A stretch of 50,300 bases of DNA from Pedosphaera sp. Lineage in GTDB: Bacteria > Verrucomicrobiota > Verrucomicrobiia > Limisphaerales > UBA9464. A program made the position numbers and the translations under genes. Below are positions 6,704-14,643 of this stretch, one piece after another; within the stretch, counting starts at the first letter, position 1, and every line of letters begins with the position of its first letter. Under the pieces are notes generated by a model. That model searched no databases. It saw only the letters and a list, made by a program, of their open reading frames with translations, and was not told the DNA's origin. The stretch is taken from positions 1-50,300 of the forward strand of contig SIBK01000027.1 of assembly GCA_009695205.1 (NCBI GenBank), written 5' to 3'.

Positions 6704-8149
6704 ATGAACAACCTCGATCTCCTCATCAACAACCAGCCGGTTGCGGCCAGCGATGGCGCTCGTTCGGAAGTGCAATCGCCGCACGACGGCCGCGTGGTCG
6801 GCAGCGTCGCGAAAGCCACACTCGCTGAGCTTGATGCCGCAGTCGGCGCGGCGCAGGCTGCCTTCAAGTCCTGGAGCGGACTCATGCCCTACGACCGTGA
6901 AAAGATCATTCGCAAGGCCACCGCTCACGTCCGCACCAAGGCAAACGAGATTGGCATGTTGATGGCCTTGGAGCAGGGCAAGCCCCTCGCACAATCCGTC
7001 AGCGAGATCAGCGGCTCGTGCGACACTATTGATTACTATGCGGCGGAAGGCGTGCGCATCGAAGGCTGGACGAACCCCACCGAGGACAAGGCCTATCGTT
7101 CCTGGGTCACCTACGCACCCGTCGGCGTGTGCGGACTCATCACGCCGTGGAATTATCCCGTGTCGCTGTTGAGTTGGAAACTCGGGCCTGCGCTTGCCAC
7201 CGGCTGCACCGTCATCGTGAAACCCACCACCGTCACGCCGATGTCGCCGCTGGCCTTTTGCCAGGCCCTTGCCGAGGGCGGCTTGCCTGCGGGTGTCGTG
7301 AATTGCATCACCGGCAGCGGTGCCGTGCTTGGCGACGCGCTGGTGAAGCATCGCGGAGTGGCCAAGGTCGCCATGACGGGCAGCAGCGCGGTGGGAAGAC
7401 AGATTCTCACCGCCGCCGGACCTTTCCTTAAAAGGGTCTCGCTCGAACTCGGCGGCCAGTGCCCTGCCGTCGTCTGCGCGGATGCCGATCTCGACCTCGC
7501 GGCGAAGATTGTTGCCTATAAGGGCTTCCGCAATTGCGGTCAGTCGTGCAGCAGCGTGAACCGCGCCTACGTGCACTCGAGTGTCCACGACGCGTTCGTT
7601 GCCAGGCTCAAGACTGTAGCGGAGAAACTCACGCTGGGCGACGGCATCACCGACCCCAAGGTCGACGGCGGCCCCATGGCCACTGCGGACGGCGTCAAGA
7701 CCTGCGAGGCCCACGTGGCCGATGCTCTGGCCAAGGGCGCAACTCTCATCACCGGAGGCAAGCGCCCGGCCGGGGAAGCCTTCGCGAAAGGCAACTACTT
7801 CCCGCCCACGATCCTCACCGGCTGCACGCAGGACATGCTCGTCATGCGCGAGGAGACTTTCGGCCCAATCGTCGGAATAGCCGCCTTTGAGAAGCTCGAC
7901 GAAGCCATCACCAGGGCCAACGACAGCGACTACGGCCTCGTCGCCTACGCTTTCACCAAGGATTACGCCGCCACCTTGAAACTCACCGAGGCGCTGGAAG
8001 CCGGCACCGTCTGCGTGAACCACGGGGCGGTGAACACCAACTACGGCCCGTATGCCGGGTGGAAGGACAGCGGCTACGGCGTCGAACTCGGTCGCCGCGC
8101 CGTCCTCGAGTATCTCAAGCCCAAGCACATCAAAACATGGCACTCCTGA
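6704..8149 (+). CDS. NAD(P)-dependent aldehyde dehydrogenase (semialdehyde dehydrogenase type)
   Basis: The 481-residue protein is a standard aldehyde dehydrogenase. It has TPWNYPV (about 148-153), IVKPTTVTPMSP, the general base Glu in LELGGQ (E248), and the catalytic Cys in RNCGQSCSS (C282). EETFGPI and the C-terminal KDSGYGVELG follow. It resembles succinate-semialdehyde and glycolaldehyde-type enzymes, which cannot be told apart by eye. It lies 6 bp after the zinc dehydrogenase and overlaps the aldolase start by 13 bp. It is the second aldehyde dehydrogenase in the operon, and unlike the first it keeps the hydrolytic Glu. It should therefore release a free acid rather than an acyl-CoA. Confidence 0.88.
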   Translation: MNNLDLLINNQPVAASDGARSEVQSPHDGRVVGSVAKATLAELDAAVGAAQAAFKSWSGLMPYDREKIIRKATAHVRTKANEIGMLMALEQGKPLAQSVSEISGSCDTIDYYAAEGVRIEGWTNPTEDKAYRSWVTYAPVGVCGLITPWNYPVSLLSWKLGPALATGCTVIVKPTTVTPMSPLAFCQALAEGGLPAGVVNCITGSGAVLGDALVKHRGVAKVAMTGSSAVGRQILTAAGPFLKRVSLELGGQCPAVVCADADLDLAAKIVAYKGFRNCGQSCSSVNRAYVHSSVHDAFVARLKTVAEKLTLGDGITDPKVDGGPMATADGVKTCEAHVADALAKGATLITGGKRPAGEAFAKGNYFPPTILTGCTQDMLVMREETFGPIVGIAAFEKLDEAITRANDSDYGLVAYAFTKDYAATLKLTEALEAGTVCVNHGAVNTNYGPYAGWKDSGYGVELGRRAVLEYLKPKHIKTWHS

Positions 8150-9132
8150 ACCCAGTCCAGTCCCGTGCCCTTCTGCAAGCCGCAGTCGAACAACGATTCG
8201 CCATCCTTGCCGTCAACGCCGACAGCCATGCTGCGGTGACCGACTGCCTGGAAGCCGCGCGCGAGTGCGAGGCTCCCATCATCATTGAGACGAGTCTCTG
8301 GCAGCTCACCGGACAGAGCTATGGCAATGGCGACCCGATTCTCGGTCTCGCCCGTTATCTCACCGACCTGACGGCGCTCGCTGGAAGCGAACGCTACCGC
8401 GGTGTCCCGGTGATATTCCACACGGACCACATCAAGGGGCCCGAAACAGTCCGCATTCTCTCCGCAGCCATCCGGGGCGTGCCGCAACGGGCCTCGACGA
8501 TCTCCCTCGATTCCTCCGAATTGAGCGAAGGGGAGAACATCACCCTCATCTGCCAACTCTGCGAGATTGCGAAAGAGGCCGGCGTGGCGCTCACGCTCGA
8601 GATGGAGGCCGGGGTGGACGCGGGCGTCACGGAGATCGAGGTCGCGGAACGTCTGCTTGGCGCCGTGGAGTCGAAGCACCCGGGCTATCTTGCGCTCTGG
8701 GCACCGGGTGTCGGCACCCAGCACGGCTTGAGCGACAAGGGCTATCCGTTCTCCGCTGAAGCCGTGGCGAAGCACCAGAAACGCGGGAGTGAAATCTGCG
8801 GGCGTCCCATCGGTCTCGCCCTGCACGGCAGCAGCGGTTTGAAGGAGAGCGATCTCCGCGCCGGAGTCGCCGCGGGCGTGGCCAAGGTGAACTGGAGCAG
8901 CGAATCTCTTCTCATCCGCAGCCAGGCGGCGCAAGAATACTACGCCACACACGCGGCAGAGCTGGAGAAGAGCCACAAAGCCTGGAAAGCCACCGCCATG
9001 GACAACGGCATGCAGAGTTTCATCGCCGCGCGCTACGTGCCGAAAGTCGCCGAACGCATCCGCATCCTCGGCGGCGCGGGGAAGATCCTAGATGTTTCAA
9101 TGCACAATTCAATGTCTCCACTTACTCCATGA
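8137..9132 (+). CDS. Class II (zinc) fructose-bisphosphate/tagatose-type aldolase
   Basis: The 331-residue protein has the metal and substrate motifs of class II aldolases. These are VIFHTDHIKGPET (H95, D97, H98), TLEMEAGVDAG (Glu ligand region), GVGTQHGL (H196) and LHGSSGLKESDL (H230). The phosphate-loop-like KVNWSSE follows. FHTDH replaces the common LHLDH, and HGSSG replaces HGGSG, so it is a divergent member. It probably cleaves a phosphorylated ketose made by the upstream dehydrogenase and kinases. One product aldehyde would be oxidised by one of the two aldehyde dehydrogenases. The ATG at 8137 was chosen because the fold starts there (MALLNPVQSRALLQ). It overlaps the preceding gene. The stop overlaps the next ATG. 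Confidence 0.85.
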   Translation: MALLNPVQSRALLQAAVEQRFAILAVNADSHAAVTDCLEAARECEAPIIIETSLWQLTGQSYGNGDPILGLARYLTDLTALAGSERYRGVPVIFHTDHIKGPETVRILSAAIRGVPQRASTISLDSSELSEGENITLICQLCEIAKEAGVALTLEMEAGVDAGVTEIEVAERLLGAVESKHPGYLALWAPGVGTQHGLSDKGYPFSAEAVAKHQKRGSEICGRPIGLALHGSSGLKESDLRAGVAAGVAKVNWSSESLLIRSQAAQEYYATHAAELEKSHKAWKATAMDNGMQSFIAARYVPKVAERIRILGGAGKILDVSMHNSMSPLTP

Positions 9133-9464
9133 ACCTCCCACACCCACCTAACTCCCGCCCGGTCGCCAGAATCGCCGGCCTCCTCGCGCTCATCACCCTG
9201 CAACAACTCGTGCCAGCGGCCGACCTGGTCAAGGCAAAGTCCGGCTCCGGCGTTTACGGCTACAAGGCGGTCTTCCACAACGGCGTGCTCGTGTATGACA
9301 ACCAGGTCATCCACGGCGCCATCGGTCATCGCGTGCTGCCCGACCCGACGAAGGCGGTGGCCAAGGGGCCCATCCGGCTGGGCGGCCATGGCTTCCCGGT
9401 GGCCTTCCGCACCCTCTGGATCCGGCCGCTGGCGGACTGGGCCGCTTGGCTCCTGCGCCACTGA
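9129..9464 (+). pseudogene. Internally deleted DUF1080-like secreted protein
   Basis: From the ATG at 9129 (ATGA overlap with the aldolase) comes a leader, RIAGLLALITLQQLVPAADL. The frame then reads VKAKSGSGVYGYK, the start of a verrucomicrobial DUF1080 (3-keto-disaccharide hydrolase-like) protein. It jumps straight to FHNGVLVYDNQVIHGAIG...GPIRLGGHGFPVAFRTLWIRPL, the far end of such a domain. Members are usually about 200-260 residues; this one is 111. The expected middle part (catalytic cleft strands) is missing, so it is probably inactive. A further C-terminal scrap (LEGAEVFYRNIQIREVK) occurs at about 9638. Confidence 0.65.
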
Positions 9465-9616
9465 ACTTCACGGCAAACTAAACAACCATTTGCGACAAAG
9501 AACTCCACCTCCAATGAAGCCGGGGATGAACTGGCAGCGCAATACGCTCACGCGCGTGCGACAATCGAACAACAGTGCACCATGGCAAAACCTGCTGGCC
9601 ATCGCGGGCCGATTGA

Positions 9617-10500
9617 AGTTTCCGCCGCACCGCATTGCAGTTGGAAGGCGCCGAAGTTTTTTACCGCAACATCCAGATCAGGGAAGTCAAGTCGGCGGCT
9701 GGCGGAGCTGCGTCGAAGGCTTCGCGAGCCCACTCTCCTGATGGGGCGGGAATCTCCGCTCAGTCGAACCTACCCGGGGTGCAGAGGGTGGACTTGGTTC
9801 GGATGCCGATGAACTCTCTGGCCGAGCCGGTGTATGCGGAGTCTGCCCGACCGGGGATCCAGGTGGTGATCCCCTTCACCAGAATCGTGGGATGGACCGA
9901 CGCGAGTAACAACGCCAAGGTCAATCCGACGGGCGGCTACAAGGCCAGACTGACGAATGTCAGCGAATACAAGTACAACCCCATCTATCACGCCAACCAA
10001 CTTGGCGATACCGCGCTGGTGAACGGCTGCGCCTTCTGGGATAGCAGACCGGGCGGACTGGACATCTCGCACATGCCGTCGCCGGATCCGGGAGGAGGAA
10101 AGGCGGTCTGGTGGGCGGGCATAGGCGAGTGGGCCTCGTACCAATTCGGGGTGGATTCCCCCGGCACCTACAGCATCGTGACCCGCTTCGGCGCCGAGGG
10201 CCCGAAGGAACCGACGAACGGCCACATCATCCTCGGCGGCTTCGACGGCGACGCTACCGCGTAACAATTAATGGTCGAGGGTTACGTGGATGCGACCGGC
10301 GTGCAGGATGTCTATTGGGAAGCCGAACAGGCCCTGCAGGTCATCGTGGACACAAAGGCCGGAAAAAGCGGCACGCGGTTACAGCCCACCGGTGCGTATG
10401 CTGCCAATCTGCTGGGGTTGTCCGACCAGGTGCCCGCCAAGGTGGTTTTTCTCACCGATGATCGGAGCAAACGTATTCAATTGGGAAAACTGACCATCGT
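9617..10500 (+). pseudogene. Degraded secreted protein with carbohydrate-binding-like segments
   Basis: One plus frame is open from 9617 to the TAA at 10262-10264 and continues in the same frame to about 10500. It begins with the DUF1080-like scrap LEGAEVFYRNIQIREVK. The next part is not recognised (IQVVIPFTRIVGWTDASNNAKVN). Then comes GEWASYQFGVDSPGTYSIVTRFGAEG, which looks like the face of a CBM6/35-type beta-sandwich. Around 10258-10275 a neighbouring frame reads VTINGRG, suggesting two compensating indels instead of a simple nonsense change. After it, the main frame resumes with YVDATGVQDVYWEAEQALQVIVDTKAG. I read it as a relic of an extracellular sugar-binding protein, once cotranscribed with the catabolic operon. 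Confidence 0.45.
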
Positions 10501-10502
10501 AC

Positions 10503-10688
10503 TCAAGCAGACTTCGCCACGAAGAGGAAACAATCGGAGAAGCGGAGATTCGGGGCACGTCGGCGAGAGCGGCGTAGGATCACGAGCTGCTGTTTCAAGA
10601 GAAGATTCTCAGCCACGAGGGCTTTGGCACCTCCGTGCCTCGCGAGTTTGGTCAGGCTGCTCACCAACTGAAGGAGGATAAGTAGCAT
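10503..10688 (-). pseudogene. Transposase N-terminal remnant (integrase-type)
   Basis: The minus frame from ATG 10688 reads MLLILLQLVSSLTKLARHGGAKALVAENLLLKQQL, followed by VILRRSRRRAPNLRFSDC. This AENLLLKQQLLVLxRSRxRAPxL pattern is the N-terminus of a common integrase-core transposase. After the Cys the similarity ends and the frame soon closes. No DDE domain or terminal repeats remain. Confidence 0.65.
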
Positions 10689-10718
10689 GTGCTGCATCCT
10701 CTTGGCCTGTGAGGAGTC

Positions 10719-10961
10719 GTGCCCCTCAACAAGCCGGCGGATATGCCTTTCAACACCTCGTTTTATGAATTCGCCACCCACAAGGCCAATCGGCATCCGA
10801 ACGGTGATTTTGCGGGCGTTGTCAAAGAATTGTTGCGGGCCGGCATCGTGGTTGACGAGACGCTGTATTCCACCGGTCATTCGGCAATCGACGCCGTGAT
10901 CAGCGTGGGACTCAGGAACCGATCGACACGGGACACGACGCGACACGTCACGGGTGAGTGA
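10719..10961 (+). pseudogene. Unrecognised protein fragment
   Basis: The plus frame (GTG at 10719) reads NKPADMPFNTSFYEFATHKANRHPNGDFAGVV, then KELLRAGIVVDETLYSTGHSAIDAVISVG. It has the composition of a genuine protein and a regular alpha/beta pattern, but I do not recognise the family. It loses protein-like character at about 10920. It lies between a transposase relic and a decayed hydrolase, so it is probably a remnant. Confidence 0.3.
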
Positions 10962-11805
10962 TCGAATTCGTCCGGGGTCGGTCCTTGCCATCCAAGAAAT
11001 TCAAAGCGGAGTATAGTACGCCACCGCTCGGCATGGCGTGCCGCATTCCGGGGATCTCGAAGTAGCGGACATTCTTGAAACCGTCTCGGAGAAACCCTTT
11101 CTCAAATGTGTCCTTCGTGTTCTCGCGATTGGGATCGAATTCGCCCGTGATTAAGGCGACGCGCTCGCTTCGCTTCGCGAGCGGCAATACCCGCAGATCC
11201 GGCCGGTACGAAGCAGGGTAGAACTGTCCGTGCGCGTCAGCGAGATCGCGAAAATAATTCACGCCGCACACGCACAGCGCGCCCGCGAAGACGTCTGCGC
11301 ACGCGATCCCCAGCATACTGGCAACCCGCCCGCCTCCCGACATGCCACCTATATAGATCCGCTTCCGTTCAATCGGGAACTCACGGCAGACGTTGTACGT
11401 CGCATCCAACGCGAGTCGAAGACGGTCCGCGATGGCGCGCTCATTGCCTTTGTTTGCAGCGCTGACGACTAAGAGTCGGCTCTGGGCGAGTTCCGAAATC
11501 CAATCCGAAGGTATCCCGGGCGAGTTGCCTGGACTGACCCAAGCCAAAAGTCCTCAATCCGAATTGGTCGAATACGATGCCGGGACGAGCATCTGAAATT
11601 GTTCCTTTGCGACATCGACATCCGTCAGGGGTTCTCGATAGCCAAATCGCCGCGTCACCTCGGCCTTGGTTGAATAGGGTGCTGACAGGGTGAACCGGAG
11701 GTCTCGATAAAGAGGCGAAACCGTGCCGCGGTCTGCAGCCTGACTCGAAGTTCGAATCAACACCGCAGCCAGCCAGAACAGGAGCAACAAAGACTGCGCA
11801 CGCAT
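10948..11805 (-). pseudogene. Secreted alpha/beta hydrolase interrupted by one in-frame TGA
   Basis: The frame starts at ATG 11805 with a leader (MRAQSLLLLFWLAAVLIRTSSQA). It runs through AKEQFQMLVPASYSTNSD to TGA 11554-11556, then continues in the same frame as GLLAWVSPGNSPGIPSDW. The catalytic nucleophile sits in YIGGMSGGGRVASMLG (GxSxG type) and a late His in IPGMRHAMPSGG. From the family pattern the interrupted position looks like a Trp (TGG to TGA), but I could not align it. Without readthrough only an 83-residue N-terminal piece is made. The downstream half could start at the TTG at 11547 but would lack a signal peptide. The function was probably a secreted esterase or polyester/peptide hydrolase. 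Confidence 0.7.
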
Positions 11806-11865
11806 ATAAAATTGATGGGCATTTGCAGTCGACGCTGGGCAATGTCTCAAGAAGTGCCGTCGATT

Positions 11866-11998
11866 GGAAGGCCCGTAGTGTCTGCCGTTTGAGCACCCGA
11901 AGTTGATGGCGGAGTGCCAGGACTTCGAGGGCGAGATCGTGCCGAGGTCAGAAGAAGGAAAACGGGTAGGTCAGAACGATCCAAAGAATGGCCAGCAT
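11866..11998 (-). pseudogene. Transposase N-terminal remnant (second type)
   Basis: From ATG 11998 the minus frame reads MLAILWIVLTYPFSFF, a TGA, and then PRHDLALEVLALRHQLRVLKRQ. The block EVLALRHQLxVLxRQ is the N-terminus of another common integrase-type transposase, different from the copy at 10503. Only about 40 codons survive and one stop interrupts them. Confidence 0.6.
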
Positions 11999-12099
11999 GA
12001 CCCTCTCAGCTTGATCGCAATTCCTCGCCAATCAATCATTTCCCGGCCCGATGGACTTTCTGCCACCCACACCACTTGCCACGTCCCATTCGAGTTGCC

Positions 12100-12288
12100 A
12101 ATCGCTGCGTGAATTCAAATAACCAAACGTCGGCGCGGCTGCGCTGACCGGCTCGTCGTTCAGGTGACGCTATATGTCCGCCACCAGCCCGTTGACCGTC
12201 TCGTAGCGGTGCGTCCGGTCCTTCTCCATCGACTTCATCACGATCCAGTCCAGATCGCCCTGAAAGGTGGCGCCAAGTCGGGCTAGGC
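12100..12288 (-). pseudogene. C-terminal kinase-domain fragment of a Ser/Thr protein kinase
   Basis: The minus strand reads ARLGATFQGDLDWIVMKSMEKDRTHRYETVNGLVADI, then TAG, then RHLNDEPVSAAAP. LDWIVMKxxEKDRxRRYETxxGLAxDIxRHLxxEPV is the C-lobe end of the large kinase family of Planctomycetes and Verrucomicrobia. The stop replaces what is normally a Gln (CAG to TAG). The catalytic lobes are absent. Confidence 0.7.
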
Positions 12289-12293
12289 CAAAC

Positions 12294-13604
12294 TCACACG
12301 CGGGGCTCCCATCCGCGGCGATACTCACGGGACAATAGTTTTTTCATCGCCCGGGTCGGCTGAAGGATTTCCCCTCTCGCAGGGTCGATCGCCAGGGATG
12401 TGTTGGTCCGGTACGCGATGTTACCCAGGTGACAAAGCCGCGTACTGATCTGCCCTTCGGCGATTTCGGAGTTCAAGGGGATACCGAGACGGATCGCATC
12501 TGCGAAGTTGGCGAAGTGAGGGAGGTCGCCTGATCGGCCCTTGATCGAGAACCGTTCGGCGCCTTTGGGATCGGTGATTCGGTAACTGGAACCACCGTCG
12601 ATTTCGAGCATGCCGTTGTCGCCGTAAAACGAAACAAACGGATGTTTTTCCTGAAGCCGGGGCACACAGCTCGAACAGTCCCAGCTTACACCGCAGTGCC
12701 CAAAATCATAGGTGGCCAACCCGGTATCGGGGGTTTCCTGATCATCCTGGAAGTGGTACCGGCCACCGGTATAGGTGATGCGTCTCGGAAAACGAACGCC
12801 GAGTCCCCAGCGGGCAACGTCGAGGGCGTGAATACCGTTGTTGGCCATCTCACCTCCGCCCCAATGCCAACGCCAATGCCAGTTGTAGTGAACGAGATTG
12901 TCGATATACGGCCGCGAAGGGATCGGTCCCTGCCAGAGATCGTAGTCCAGCCATCCTGGGACCGGGGCCGGTTTGCCATGTCCTATTCCAGGACGAGCGG
13001 CGTCGTACCAGCATCGCGCGAACCGGACCGGTCCAATTTCACCACTGCGCAGTCGTGCTATTGCCTCAATCACCTCGGGTCGGCTGCGACGCTGGTTGCC
13101 CATCTGGACATGACGCTTGTGTTTGCGGGCGGCGGCCACCATTAGGTCGGCTTCATGAATATTGTGGCTGCCTGGCTTTTCCACGTAGACGTGTTTTCCG
13201 GCGCTACAGGCCAGGATCGTGGCGGGTGCGTGCCAAAAATTCGGAGTGGCGATCGAGACTGCGTCCACACGGGCGTCTTCGAGAATCCGGCGAAAGTCAC
13301 GAACCCCCTTTGGCTCGTATCCGGCCTTTTCGTGAATGGTCCGGACAGCCGTGGCGATTCGCCGCTCATCGACATCGCAGACATGGGTGATCTCGAGATT
13401 CGGCACCTGCAGAAATGTGGCAATGTGATCGAGTCCACGGCCTAGGCCAATGACTCCAACGCGGAGCCGGCCGGCCGGTGAATCGGCTGCCAACAACGCC
13501 GGGGCGCGCCCGGCGGCAAGCAATGCAGCCACGCAGCCCGTGGCATGCAGGAAGGACCGGCGGGACTGCAGGTTCGGGTCGGATGGAGAGATCATCGTTG
13601 GCAT
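12294..13604 (-). CDS. Tat-exported Gfo/Idh/MocA family oxidoreductase
   Basis: The 436-residue protein starts with a twin-arginine leader (SRRSFLHATGCVAALLAAG). The nucleotide-binding turn VGVIGLGRGLDH follows. Then come THVCDVDE, AVSIATPNFWH and GKHVYVEKPGSHN with the conserved EKP lysine. The substrate domain includes WHWGGGEMANNGIHALDVARWGLGV, where the GGEMxNxGxHxLDxxxW pattern is common in secreted verrucomicrobial and planctomycete members. Related enzymes oxidise sugars or act as glycosidases with bound NAD in the periplasm. I chose ATG 13604; 13595 is also possible. An upstream in-frame extension toward 13811 overlaps the metacaspase gene and is rejected. Both genes are on the same strand, metacaspase first. 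Confidence 0.88.
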   Translation of the reverse strand: MPTMISPSDPNLQSRRSFLHATGCVAALLAAGRAPALLAADSPAGRLRVGVIGLGRGLDHIATFLQVPNLEITHVCDVDERRIATAVRTIHEKAGYEPKGVRDFRRILEDARVDAVSIATPNFWHAPATILACSAGKHVYVEKPGSHNIHEADLMVAAARKHKRHVQMGNQRRSRPEVIEAIARLRSGEIGPVRFARCWYDAARPGIGHGKPAPVPGWLDYDLWQGPIPSRPYIDNLVHYNWHWRWHWGGGEMANNGIHALDVARWGLGVRFPRRITYTGGRYHFQDDQETPDTGLATYDFGHCGVSWDCSSCVPRLQEKHPFVSFYGDNGMLEIDGGSSYRITDPKGAERFSIKGRSGDLPHFANFADAIRLGIPLNSEIAEGQISTRLCHLGNIAYRTNTSLAIDPARGEILQPTRAMKKLLSREYRRGWEPRV

Positions 13605-13635
13605 CAGATTATCGAAAGAGAAAAGTCCTTTGGAT

Positions 13636-14463
13636 TCAAATAGTAAAGGCGGGCTGCCGCGCAAAGACGTCGTCCTTCGCGCCGGTACGCAGGTAATTCG
13701 GAGTCTGCGTGGGGGGCATGGCGGCCGCGATCTCATTCCGCAACACCTTATAGCTGGAGCTGAATTTTCCTTTTTTCCATACTTTCCGAAGCTTCTCCGT
13801 AAACAACCCATTGCGCTTGCCGTCGAGCGACAGTTGGTTGTCCTGGCACCCCGAGATAAGGATCACACTCGCCCGCACGGCAATGGAATCCCCGAGGGGG
13901 AGCGCCTTTTGAATCTGTTCAGACTCGACCCGATTCTGTTTCCACACCTTTCGGCTGATCGCCTCTGGAATGGCGCGAAAACGGACACTGGTGGGAAGTC
14001 CAGCAATCCCGGCGATACCTTTATAGATTGGGATGGAGCGGGCGACTGTGCCGCTATGGCAGCTGTCGGATAGAACGATGATCCGGACCCCGGCGGCAAA
14101 TTTCGCGAACTTTGCGTTGAGTTCGTCGTCAAGAAATTCCCGGTCATACAACACCCAAGTCTCGTCCTTTGCATCGGGTTCATCCCCATTCGTATCAGGC
14201 TGCTGGCCGCCGTGCCCCGAGTAGCTGAGAAAGAAAATGTCTCCCTTCTTAAGCTGGGTCGCGGCGGCAGCGAATTCAGACGCCAGCACTTTGCTGGTTG
14301 CCTCGGAGGAGAGCAGTAGACGGCTCGTGAAACCGCGGCTGTCCGCCAGTTTTCGCATGTCGGTGGCATCGGAATGACAGGCGGTGAGAGCTCCATCCCA
14401 GCCGCCGTAGCGCTTGGGATCGACGTGATTCAGCCCGATGTGGAGAGAGAAACCTTTGACCAT
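13636..14463 (-). CDS. Metacaspase-like caspase-family protease (peptidase C14)
   Basis: The 275-residue protein has the caspase-hemoglobinase fold signature. FSLHIGLNHVDPKRYGGWDGAL starts the first strand and lists the residues typical of type I metacaspases (GLNxxDPxxYxGWDGxLxGCxxDA). The catalytic His is in FLSYSGHGGQQPDTNGDEPDAKDETW (H84) and the catalytic Cys in IIVLSDSCHSGT (C135). No signal peptide or transmembrane segment and no extra domain are visible. It is expected to be a cytoplasmic Arg/Lys-specific cysteine peptidase. GCQDNQLSLDG and NGLFTEKLRKVW belong to the same fold. Its job is unknown. It lies 31 bp upstream of the Tat Gfo/Idh gene on the same strand. Confidence 0.88.
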   Translation of the reverse strand: MVKGFSLHIGLNHVDPKRYGGWDGALTACHSDATDMRKLADSRGFTSRLLLSSEATSKVLASEFAAAATQLKKGDIFFLSYSGHGGQQPDTNGDEPDAKDETWVLYDREFLDDELNAKFAKFAAGVRIIVLSDSCHSGTVARSIPIYKGIAGIAGLPTSVRFRAIPEAISRKVWKQNRVESEQIQKALPLGDSIAVRASVILISGCQDNQLSLDGKRNGLFTEKLRKVWKKGKFSSSYKVLRNEIAAAMPPTQTPNYLRTGAKDDVFARQPAFTI

Positions 14464-14643
14464 GGGGACAAATGAGTTCTTGATTCAGGAGTTCCCCATG
14501 AGAAGGCCAGACTCGGGGGTGCAAAGGCACGGCAAAAATCGTCAGACGTTCTCAATCTTCCGATTTTTAGCTGGGTCTCCGACCTGTTAATTGCCGAGTT
14601 TGCCGGTTGATCCCCGCGGTATCCGGGTTCATTTTCGGGGCAC

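Noticed and set aside
6461-8143. 560-codon antisense frame opposite the aldehyde dehydrogenase
   Set aside because: It mirrors the codon pattern of a well-supported enzyme in GC-rich DNA, with no family-like motif.
11554-11556. Selenocysteine TGA in the alpha/beta hydrolase
   Set aside because: The position fits a Trp rather than Cys/Ser, no SECIS-like hairpin was seen, and the surrounding genes are also decayed.
14464-14643. Glycine riboswitch upstream of gcvT
   Set aside because: The conserved tandem aptamer motifs are not visible in these 180 bp.
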